Assembly (NCBI GenBank): GCA_022494885.1
Contig: JAGVSM010003613.1
Coordinates: 1-64,000 of the forward strand
Length of the DNA: 64,000 bases
DNA from: Micrasema longulum
Lineage: Eukaryota; Arthropoda; Insecta; Trichoptera; Brachycentridae
Direction: 5' to 3'
Numbering within the stretch: the first letter of the stretch is position 1; the number at the start of each line of letters is the position of its first letter. Both the position numbers and the translations under genes were made by a program. This document shows positions 36,095-50,700 of this stretch, piece by piece. A model generated the notes under the pieces. The model did not search any database. It was not told the origin of the DNA and saw only the letters and a program-made list of their open reading frames with translations.

Positions 36095-36864
36095 TTAAGT
36101 AATTGAGAGTTGAAGCTCCTAAGGATCCTAAGGATGGGCTTAAAGGCCCACCATCCACTCGCATCCTGGTCCCACTCGGTCTCGAAATCTAGGAGTTCTT
36201 TTCGGTTAGTGCAGCCATAAAGTATGTGATCTAGCTGCGCTTTCGTTCTTCCATCCGGAGAAGTCCAAGTATATTTATGGGGAAATAGGGTTCCACCAAT
36301 GACAAGGTCGCTGATGGTGGTAAACTCTTTCAGCCTTCATTGTCATTGACCTACCCACCACCAATGGGCCAAATGATCTGTTTCGACTCTTGCATTCAAA
36401 TCGCTCATTACTATCACTCGGTCTCTTCTTGGTAGAGATGCGATAATCGCGTGAAGAGAGTCATAGACGGCATCCTTTACTAGGGCATCTGCGGTTTCTG
36501 TGGGCGTATAACACTGAATGATAGTCATCGAACTGTTAGCGGTTCTGAAGGTGGCGCGTATAAGGCGCTCAGAGATAGGCTCCCCCCATTTAATAAGGCA
36601 TTTAGCCGCTCTCTCCGAAAGGGAAATTGCCACATCTTGACGGTGATACTGCTGTTGACCAGAATGTATACAAGTGTGTTTTTTCAATAATCTCTTCCCA
36701 GATCCTTTCCAATGCGCCTTGTTCATACCAAGAATATCTAATTGATGTTTGTTTATGATACGAGTTGGGTGGATAACTTTTCTGAGGACCTGCATTGTCC
36801 GCACATTGGAAGAACCGATGCGCAGGGAAGAGTGGTTGGATAGGAGAGATTTTTCCAAATTCAT
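36095..36864 (-). mobile_element. LINE endonuclease (APE-type) domain fragment
   Basis: The minus-strand frame 36343-36864 reads SSLRIGSSNVRTMQVLRKV, LDILGMNKAHWKGSG, VIVMSDLNARVETD: the start of an apurinic-endonuclease domain of a non-LTR retrotransposon (normally GTWNVRT and GDLNA). Past the stop it continues as DLVIGGTLFPHKYTWTSPDG and QLDHILY, the catalytic end of the domain, down to about 36095. No reverse transcriptase follows. The SSN for TWN change removes a conserved Trp. Confidence 0.7.
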
Positions 36865-36894
36865 TTTATTTTTATATTAACGTAAGCTATATGT

Positions 36895-37135
36895 CAGCCT
36901 CTTGGCGTAATAGTCAGCGCCTTAGCCTGTCATGCTAGAGGTCTCAGGTTCGATTTCCGACATGGTTGATATGAAATATTTATTTAAAAGGAATATTAAT
37001 TAATTTACACTCTAGAATATTTCATAGTCCCTGGACTGGTACCTGAAGCGTAAGACTGATAATCTTACCTTCATGTAACAAAAATGATCAATATACACTG
37101 CGATCGGCATACCAATGCAGTGCCCTATGCACCTA
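36895..37135 (+). repeat. tRNA-derived SINE S1
   Basis: Nearly full copy: AATAGTCAGCGCC (A box), GGTTCGATTTCC (B box), ATATGAAATATTTATTTAAA, GACTGGTACCTGAAGCGTAA, ACCAATGCAGTGCCCTATGC. Confidence 0.75.
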
Positions 37136-37189
37136 ATTCTATGTTTTTCTTATTCTTTAAAATGATTTTTATTTATGGGAAACATTAGA

Positions 37190-37565
37190 TAACCATATTT
37201 GCCGCAGCAAATCATTTTCTTAGAACAGGCATTTCCCATATAGGAACCGATTGCAACATTAGGCATACTTATATTTCTGGCTTGCCCTTCATATTTAAAA
37301 AAATATATATATTTGCGTTCTTATGATTTACCCAAATATTTCATTTTTAGGGCCATTTTCAACGAGTTGTAAATTACTCACCATTAGAAAATGGAAATAA
37401 AGTTGGAGTAGTGAGATTCGAACCACGGATCATTGGTCCGCGAGTCGGGGACAATAGCCACAGGACCACAACCCGATTTATATATATAGTATATAATATA
37501 CTGAGCCTACTCCTAGTCCAAGCTAAATTTGTCGATGTTTTTGTGCCATTTTGTCTAATATGAAA
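37190..37565 (-). repeat. Interspersed repeat R1, copy 2, split by SINE S2
   Basis: GAACAGGCATTTCCCATATA, GGAACCGATTGCAACATTAG, GGCTTGCCCTTCATAT, then S2, then GAGCCTACTCCTAGTCCAAG: the inverse of 17.33-17.53 kb with an S2 insertion in the AT-rich part. Confidence 0.55.
37315..37475 (-). repeat. SINE S2, near full length
   Basis: Minus strand: GGGTTGTGGTCCTGTGGCTA, GTGGTTCGAATCTCAC (B box), CATTTTCTAATGGTGAGTAA, AAATGGCCCTAAAAATGAAA. It sits inside the repeat shared with 17.33-17.52 kb and splits it. Confidence 0.7.
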
Positions 37566-37569
37566 TGTA

Positions 37570-39750
37570 TAAATGCACTTCGGCAGTCTGCTTTTGGCAT
37601 CAGAATCGAGATTTTGGTTTATCTGCTCATGCCGTGTCTCTCTTGGGAGGTCCTCTTCCTACATTTACATCCATTCTTGCTAAGCCAAATATATATTTGT
37701 TTTACCATTCTTTCTACATGACCAAACCAGTGACCCCTTATTAAACTTTTCAATAAGTTTTAATAAATATAGATTACGAGCTGAACCCGGCAATGCTTTG
37801 CTATTGCTAGATTTGAGTTTTTGCCAAATAGATTAAATGAACACAATTGAAAGATTCATATCAATTATTGTATTTAGTCCAAATTAGGTATATAATTCAT
37901 TTTCAAATACTGAATTTCAGTAGGTACCTTAGTAATTGTTTATGTTTGAATTCCAAAACATGAAGTAATTCATTTTCAAAAATAGAATTCTTTTAGCAAA
38001 TTTCAAACTCTGCTCAGGGGTGCACTTTAGTTAGGAATGCGTTTTTCAAAAATGTATCTAATATCAGTTGATATTATTTTAGTATTAGTAAAAATAAATA
38101 AATGGGTAGAAATTATAAGGAATTCAATTAAATAATCTGACTGGTCCATAAAAAAACTAATGTTTGTAAACATTCAAAAACAAACTTTATTTATACACAA
38201 AAAAATAACATCCATCCATTTTTTTGCGTACGCATTCTCGGTGAATGCAACCCTGGTAATAGATTGAAAAAAACATTTACGCTCCTAACTTTTTTTGTAC
38301 TTAATAAATTGAAGATTTTATGAGCTATAAACCTTCTCATGGCAAAGATGTACCTTTATCTGATTAAATGAACACAATCGAAAGTCTGATAAAAAATATA
38401 AAAACACCTTTAAATAAATATTGTTATCTGCATGTCCGTAAATGAGTTTTTGTAAAAAAACTCCTTGGGAATATTATATAAAATTATGTATATGTTTTCA
38501 GTTTAATAAAAAAAACAAAAACGTATTTAGTCCAAAATAGATATGTACGTATACATAATTATTTTTGTTTCGGTAATTTATTCTCGGTTTAGATAAAGAA
38601 TGTTGATAAATAGGTGTTCGAAAATTGTTTTCCTGTCACTGTCTTGCAGATGCCTCCCCCAAACTGTTGGTTAAAATGGTTCCAGACTACTAACGCATAC
38701 AATTGCAATTTTTGAACACACACTGTTTTACGTTGCACCGAGGGTCACATAGATACTTATTCGGCAAATTAATTATTTCTAACTCAGAATGAAATTGGAT
38801 TACCCTAATCATTTAAATACTTCTACCTTTGAAACTTAAATTATATGCTCGTTCTTTATCGAGTTTTCACATTTAATTTAAAAAAAATATATATATATAT
38901 TTTTCAAAATAAAATCATAAAGATTCAGTGAAAAATTGTCTCGTTTTCAATTTTCCTATTATAACATCCTATTTCTATATAAGCACATAGACATTTTTAA
39001 GTAACAACGCATTGTTCATTTTAATTAACATGATTCATTTTACGATATACTTACACAGGTACTTATAATAATAATTACATAGATAATTACGGTCACCAAT
39101 TCCAAGAAAACACAACAATAGAGATATATGTATTCAATTGACACTTTTGCAGGAACGAAACAAAAATAAAACATCGCTTTATTCAGAATTATTTAATAAC
39201 AATGTAAAAAAAATATTTTCGTTTACAGGGGATTTTTTTTATGCAATGAAATAAAAAAAAAAACACATATTTGATAAACCTGTATAACTATCATTCATGC
39301 AAAAATAACAGAAGGCTTATTTACAAATGATTTTTACAGTTTACAGAAGATTTGAAAAATACTTACAACTTTGGCAAAAATATTTTCTTTCAATTTTGTA
39401 TTTGTTCGAAAGGAATACCTAATACTAAAAGAATACAAAAAAAAAATTATAACTAAATATCAAGTGGATTTAGAGAAAATATCAAATTTAATTATTGGCT
39501 ATATATATTTTATGTAAGTACTCAATCAAAACCTCGAGTCATTTTTTTATTTCTTAAAATATATATATTAATACAAACACATTTCGTATATAATTTACTC
39601 AGTAATTTTATCAGCTGTTATAACAGGCAAAATAAAAATTAAATCATTTTGATCAAAGGAAATATGCATATATTAGAAACGTTTTTCCAATACTAGCTAC
39701 ATATAAGATATTACCTTGCTATCAAAAAATAAAAAAAAGGAATTGTGTAT
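37570..39750. other. AT-rich intergenic, nothing recognised
   Basis: 2.2 kb of very AT-rich sequence with runs of TA and A. GAACCCGGCAATGCTTTGCT at 37782 is the only GC-richer motif. No coding. Confidence 0.5.
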
Positions 39751-39754
39751 ATTT

Positions 39755-40170
39755 ACGTAATCATTCCATATCGGCTTCCTATTTGAAGTATATGGTGTCC
39801 ACAAAGAGCCTTCAGACATAGCTGTCAGCTATTAGCTCCTGTGCGTCCTCCCAAGTCAGGTTCGCATCCCATAGTTAATATATATAAACTCGGACTATCG
39901 ACTTCGTTTGAAAGCAGTTGTCACCGGAGTTTGCTGTATCCATTCTCTTATTTCCTCACCACTACAAAGTCAAACCGCGGCAAAATGATTGTTATACATA
40001 TATTCTAGAAATGAAGTATTTGGCTGTTTTTGATACTAGTGAGGCGACACGATTCATATCCATAGAGCTGAATAATAGGTGTTATGCAGGCGTTATATAG
40101 GTGGCATTTGATTTTTACTGAGTGAATAACAGATCTCCAGACAGCTTTCATAGCAGCACAAGGCTGCATT
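39755..40170 (-). mobile_element. LINE 3' fragment (family D), copy 1
   Basis: Diverged homologue of the minus-strand segment at 63.37-63.85 kb: shared blocks include GTCCACAAAGAGCC, GCGTCCTCCC, TTTACTGAGTGAATA-like and GATCTCCAGA. Too degraded to give a long peptide. It abuts a family B fragment. Confidence 0.5.
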
Positions 40171-40189
40171 TTCACTCTTGGTCTTATAC

Positions 40190-40910
40190 ACGCTAAACTA
40201 TCCTCTTAGAGATAATACTGCTTGTGCAAGTCTTCTGTTTGCTCCATACTTTTCCAACCCGCCTCACCATTTCATTTCACGCTTTTACAAACCAACAAAC
40301 GCACAGAACTTCTCCGTTAGCATTCATACCATAAAAATTTGATTGGTGCATCCATATCTCTCCATAAAAATTCCTGGCACATCCCACATTTCTTAAGGTA
40401 GGATTACATTGTTCTTATGTGCTGGGGAGTCATCTGGCGCATGTCACTTATATGGGTAGAATTTTCTGTTGTGTTATGTCGAGCCGTCTCGAGAACAACA
40501 TAACCCTGCATTTACTTTCTTAATTATACTTTTCAGTTTACAGACAGAACTCGGAAGACAGAGTGCCCTCTACTTTCCATCTTGCGAGATATCTCTTTCC
40601 ATGATAACTGCCCTTCTCCAATCCAAAGGCGTAGGCCCTTCCTCTAGACAGAGATTAAAAGTCTGTGCAGCCGTGTGACTGATATGACCACCACTCTTCA
40701 GATATTCCACAGCAACACTCCATTCTTCATACTTTTCAGCGCACTTTTTTAATTCTACCATCTTACCTCACATGCGGTGTCATCGCTCGTATATTCCCCC
40801 GCATTGACCTAACTGTTGCGCTGGGACACTTACAGTGCTTTTATAATATATTTCCATAAAATATTCCACCCATCTCTCTCAATCCTTTGTTATTTGTTAT
40901 CATTTGACCA
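40190..40910 (-). mobile_element. LINE family B fragment, RT N-terminal part
   Basis: Minus-strand frame 40761-40570 (VEYLKSGGHISHTAAQTFNL, CLEEGPTPLDWRRAVIM) matches the fingers region of the copy at 49.1-50.0 kb. Upstream sequence to about 40910 matches the linker piece at 51.6 kb. About 130 bp near 40395-40520 has no counterpart in the other copy and may be an insertion. The 3' flank of RpL12 begins right after it. Confidence 0.65.
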
Positions 40911-40957
40911 TTGTTTTATTATTATTACACAGGGAATTGGACAGTAAAATGAAAGAG

Positions 40958-40981
40958 TTTATTAAAACATAGGTCTTTATT
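40958..40981 (-). terminator. Poly(A) signals of RpL12
   Basis: Two AATAAA hexamers on the minus strand (40976-40981 and 40958-40963), directly after the RpL12 stop codon. They predict an unusually short 3' UTR, as is common for ribosomal-protein mRNAs. Confidence 0.6.
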
Positions 40982-40988
40982 GTATAAA

Positions 40989-45523
<4,535 letters not shown>

Positions 45524-45565
45524 ATTGATAGGATTTTGTTGATGTTTACTTTCTTATAAAAGGTT
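45524..45565 (-). promoter_or_regulatory. Candidate RpL12 5' UTR with pyrimidine-rich start
   Basis: On the minus strand a CCTTTTAT tract at about 45563-45555 lies 40 bp upstream of the ATG. Ribosomal-protein genes usually start transcription at such a TOP-like tract. The assignment rests on position and motif only. Confidence 0.35.
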
Positions 45566-45749
45566 GAAAAAACCCGTGGATTTAATCGGATTACAAGAAC
45601 GAATCCGAAACGCTGTCAGTTGCGAAGCAATGGCAGCGGAAAAGGAATCTCGTTTTCATAGATATGATTAATCTGTTCAATATAGATGATTTTTCGATTT
45701 TCTATGGAGTGTGTATGACGAAAAAATTATAACTGGTAAAGGAACCCGA

Positions 45750-45797
45750 GGCGGAACGGGGTACCGGGGCGGAACGGGGTACCGGGGCGGAACGGGA
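45750..45797 (+). repeat. 18-bp GC-rich tandem repeat upstream of RpL12
   Basis: GCGGAACGGGGTACCGGG units with an 18-bp period (starts 45751, 45769, 45787), about 2.6 copies, roughly 230 bp upstream of the RpL12 start codon. Confidence 0.85.
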
Positions 45798-46139
45798 AAA
45801 GGGCAGGAAATTATCTACGTATGACAGAGATGCATGAACTTCGCGCACAATACTTCACTGCGCTGCGCTATATGGAATGGTTGCTGTCAGTGTCGGAGTG
45901 CACTTAGTTTGAAATTCATCGAATATTGGAGAAAAAGCTCAAAAGTTCTAATATTTGCTCTGTTACACCCAAGTTATACACCATTGTTTACTTAAAAAAT
46001 TGCAATACAGGTTAATTTCAACCTACTTTTGACTGACTAAAAGTCTAGTGATAACTCAAGGCCAACACATACTTATACAGGCTATAACTCCCATGTTTTA
46101 AAGAAAGTTGAAATTGAAAAAAAACGTATTTTTATTAAC

Positions 46140-46893
46140 CCTCAACAGTCTTTGTACGTCCGTACTTACAGCATTTAAAACACTGAATAGTCGGAAACAC
46201 GTAGAGTTCTATGGAGAGGGACACATTGAGGATGGAAATATGAGAAGGTAGAGATTTTGAGTCGAAGGTCAAAACCACTGTGTAAAAGGGTTTCCATTCT
46301 ACTATGTCACCATTATTCGATCTGTAATTCAGTCATAGAGCCTTGATTACTTTTCCAAATCCATGAGGTACCTCGGCATTCTCCACAATGTCCTGTTTGG
46401 ACCAGTGCGAAGGGATGCCTTTAGTAACACCCTGATTAGTTACTAGGAAAGTCGGAATGAAAACGTTATAATTATCCTTTTTATCTATTTCTGATTTTAC
46501 AAACGCATTGGCTTCGTTTGCCGTCTTAAACTCCGCAGACATGCAGTTACAGCCGACGGACTTGATTCCGCAGGCAATTCGAACATTGTTTCTATGAAGA
46601 AATCGACTGAAGTCAATATCGTACAAGTTGGTTTGGGTGACGCCATCTACTTGTACTTTTGTTACATTGTACATGCGGGATTGGAGTTTGGTAGGAGTGG
46701 TGGTAGGCGATAAAGTGTTTGCTACTTCTGAAGTACCTGGGTTTGCAGGAGCAGAAGACCGGGGGCTTGGTGTTTTTTGTGGGAGGGTGCGGTCTGACTC
46801 AGAACTCGATTTCCTCTCCGAATTTATCAGTTTGAGATTTTTAGATTTAGGCTTTATTGTAATAAATTCTGTGGAATCTGGAACAGTGTCCAT
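46140..46893 (-). pseudogene. LINE ORF1 (Gag-like nucleic-acid-binding protein), decayed
   Basis: The minus-strand frame starts at ATG 46893 and runs 186 codons: a Ser/Thr/Pro-rich N-terminus, then a domain with GVTKGIPSHWSKQDIVENAE and GFGKVIKAL, typical of ORF1 proteins of Jockey/X-element-like LINEs. A TGA at about 46330 interrupts it where the family has Arg. The same frame then continues to about 46140 with VVLTFDSKSLP and the first half of a CCHC knuckle (QCFKCCKYG), where it breaks off. The single stop plus loss of everything downstream marks it as dead. It lies in the gap between RpL12 and AIMP3. Confidence 0.7.
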
Positions 46894-47648
46894 TGTACCG
46901 TACGACGATTCTGATTGAGATCCGGTAAATCCGGAGGTTTCTATTTATTGTTCATTTAAAAAGAAAAGTATAAAATAAGTTATAAAAACCAAAAAAAAAT
47001 TTCGCTACACGTGTATGGAAAAAAAAATTATAACTTGGTTATTAGGTTTCGGGACAGAGAACGAAAACAAACACAAACTACTGAAAACACTTAATAATAA
47101 TAAAATTATATGTACGCCACTGTTTTTTTGACCAAATTAGTGAATTATTTTGACTTTTTGATGAAAAAACACAATAATTATTGTCTAAGACACACAAAAA
47201 CGACCGCCACAACTGTTAGTTAAAGATAATCTCAACAAAAAAAACTCGACACTGGCCAGAACACCCGAGTTGAAATGTGAAAAGGTCACGAAAAAACGAA
47301 GAAGAAGAAAAAGTAATCTCTGGTCAAAACTGTCAAACGTCAAACGGTGGTCAAACTTAAACGTCAAACTGAACGAACTAAACCCTGGCTTTGACTTTAT
47401 TGTTGTGTGCTGTGTGGTGATGTGCTGGTGCATTTCAGTGCAATCAAAATCACTCACTAATTATTGATTAATCATCGTCGACTAATGAAATATTTTGTCC
47501 ATCCAATTGTAACCTACAGCCAGTGTCTGAAAAAGTTAATTTAACATTTTAGTAAAGCAGTTGCAAATGAGGTGTATGTGTACAAAAAGTGTGTCTGAAG
47601 AGTGAATCGGTCGAGTATCAAATTGAAATCGTGAACTTTCAATTCAAC
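46894..47648. promoter_or_regulatory. 5' flank of AIMP3 in the AIMP3/RpL12 divergent gap
   Basis: Sequence between the LINE ORF1 start and the AIMP3 ATG. TTTCAGTGCA at 47433-47442 is one initiator-like candidate. Repeated GTCAAAC words occur at 47330-47370. No experimental start can be inferred. Confidence 0.3.
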
Positions 47649-47726
47649 ATGAATGTCAAGTCTGTACAAAATATTGCCAATTATCTTGGATTGTCGGCAG
47701 TCGATCTCTCCATAATTGATGATCAG
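47649..47726 (+). CDS. AIMP3: AIMP3 exon 1
   Basis: Twenty-six codons (MNVKSVQNIANYLGLSAVDL onward) ending in Gln before the donor GTGATG. The start was chosen as the ATG with A at -3 that fits the human p18 N-terminus length. The frame is open further upstream without another clear ATG, so an earlier start is possible. Confidence 0.8.
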
Positions 47727-50700
47727 GTGATGCTTTTTACAAGAATCGATAACACAAAAGCAACCATGTCCGTCTGCATATGTGTTGTGTTGTGTGTTCT
47801 TCATTGTTGTGTTGTGTTTATTTATTTTTTTATTTTTATTTTTTTTTTTTTTTATACGCCTCCACTCTGTTGTGTTTATTATACTACATAAATATTCGTA
47901 TCTGTTTATTTGTCCGTCACAAGAACTAAAAAACCGCAAGTCGTAGCAATGTGAAATCCGGACGCGTCATTCGAGATGCGCTTTCTATGTGAACCATGGT
48001 ATTTTCAAGCACATTAAGATATGTCGTAGAAATGTGAAATTTGAATTCAAAATTTTAGATTTCATTTATAAATCAGCCGTGCTGTTTTCAAGCCAAATTT
48101 TTCGAATTATTTTACATAAACGATTTTGATAAAAATAACTTACTTTTATTGCACATTGTTGATTTGTAGCGTGAGTAGCCGTGTATTTTGTCCCACTTAT
48201 TGCATGCCACTAATAGTAGAGAATTTTAGTTCAACAGCTCAATATTATATAAATACTTAATTACATTCTGAAGTTTGCACTGTTCACATTTTTATATATT
48301 TTAGATTAAAAAATAATGAAACATCTGAATCGAATACAATGCTTTATTATGTAGTTTTCTTATTTTATATTATCTTCAACACGTTTGTTTGAAATTAAAA
48401 ACACATTTCGGAATTTTGTAGAGGAATTATATTTTGCATGCAGCCTAACCCCAATGGTAGCTGGATGCATACAAATAAAATATATACATTACGTATAGCT
48501 TACAGCCTGTCGGCCTTGTGGTATAGTGGTCAGCGCGTTTGTCTACCATGCAAGAGGTTTCGGGTTCGATTCCTGACATAGTTGATATGAAATATTTATT
48601 TAAAAAGGTATTTTTACACCAAAATATTTCATAGTCCCTGGACTGCCACCTGAAGTGTAAGACTGATCATCTTACCTGCATATAGCAAAAATGATCACGT
48701 TACGCTGCGATTGATGTACCAATTCAGTGCCTATGGACCATTAGGTGCTGAAAGGGGTTGAGCGATGATGATAGCTTGCAGCTCAAAATAATTTGGATTA
48801 CCTCGCATTTTAATAAAACTTGTTCAAGAATGTGGGTAATTCCTCAATGTTTATTTAAATGTGTACTGCTACTTCTCCTTTTATCTAGTGTTTGGTTACT
48901 GATCGTCTCCTCAGGTGCTGAGGTTGCGGAGTGGGAACGAGGAGTACTGTGGCGTGGCCACGGTGCTGCTGGTCCTGGCTAATGAGGGTGGAGCGGTTCA
49001 GGGTGCGGGAGACGCCGCTTTCGTGTACCAGTGGTTTGAGTTTGCTTCGCTCTACTCTCATCAAGTGACTGGCAACATGCAACAAGCTAAAACTGTTTTG
49101 AAAGTGAGTACATTATTATCATTAATATGGATAATTTATACAGCGCAATTTTTGCACTACTTTCATTCATTACCAATTCGCTCTCCAGGCATACATCATT
49201 CATTCTAGAGAATATTTGTTGCAAATCCTCCTTGTTGCTTGCTAAAAGAACTGCATCGTCAGCAAACAGCTTACTGAGAAATTATCCATTTTCGCTCCGA
49301 TACCCATACATTCTGTCTCTTTCATACAGTTGTCCATGTATATATTAAACAACCATGGTGTCATTACACATACCTGTTTAACGCCCTTTGAGATAACAAA
49401 CCATGATGAGAATCCCCCATTAACTCTTGCACATGCTGAACTTTCCTCATAGAGGGATGCTACTGCCTGTAAAGGTCTGTTGCGTACTCCGTACTTTTCC
49501 AACATGCCCCAAAATTTCATTCTATCTACTTCGTCATATGCTTTTTGCAAATCAACAAATGCAAAAACAATTTTTTAATTTTGGCCAAAAATTTCTCTGT
49601 TAACATTCGTAGCGCAAAATTATTATCCTTGCATCCAAATCCACTCATGAAGGCTCCTAGCACATCCCACACTTTGTCTTTTGCCACTTTTCTTACTTTC
49701 TCAATTATAATTTTCCCATGCAGTTTACCGACAGAAGTCAGAAGACTGATTGCCCTATAGTTTCTACACTCTGCCCAAGATCCTTTTCCTTTATATAAAG
49801 GCATAACAACTGCCCTTTTCCTATCCAGAGGCATATGCCTTTCCTCTAGGCAGAGATTGAAAAGTCTGTGCAGCCATGTGACCACCACTTTTTAGATATT
49901 CCACAACAACCCTATTGTACCCAAAGGATTTACCATTCTTCTCACATTTCAGCGCATTCTTTATTTTCTGTGGTTATTTCACATGTAGTGTCATCACTAT
50001 CTTCCTTTTTACCACTTAAATGTTGCTCAGGGACACTTGACAACCTCGAAAAAGTAAGTTAAATTTAAAAAATATCATTAATTAAGAGAGATTGGGAGAT
50101 GTTTGGTTTTGTCGGGCGCCAGTTATTCGTACAGAATAACAATAAGATTAAGTTTGCATTCAACTGAATGCAGAACTTAATTATAAACTTAATTATATTA
50201 ATGTGGAGGAGTAAGAGGGGAATAAAGATAAGTGAGGAAATAAAATGTATTTAAAATAAATTATAAACAATATCTAACCTAACTTAGAATTAGCCTTAAC
50301 CTACTTAAACAATAAACTTAAAATTAACCTTACGCCCTGATACGGCGCGCGGCGTGGTGACGCGAAGGCGGCGTGGGTCCTTGGCGTGCGGCGTGGGCAC
50401 AGGACGCGATGTGGGTGGCGGCGTGGTGCATCTTAGGGGAGGCAGCATCTGACTGCGGCGACAGGGGTAGCTGGAACGGCGGCGTCCAGCTGCGGTGAGG
50501 TATGCCGCGTGGATGGCTTGTCATGAGCGGCGGCGTGGCTTCCTGTTCCATGGCGGGGCATGAGGACGTGAGCGCGTGGGCGCGTCACCGTGGGGCGGCG
50601 ACGTGAGCACGTGGGTTGCGTCGTAGGCGGCAGCGTTGGGGCTGCGGCGTCAGGGCTGGTTAGCCAGCACGCTGGCTTCTCTTCTGGGCTGCTGACTGGG

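Noticed and set aside
47185..47457. 90-codon minus ORF upstream of AIMP3
   Set aside because: Phe/Leu/Ser low complexity and no family; overlaps the expected AIMP3 5' flank.
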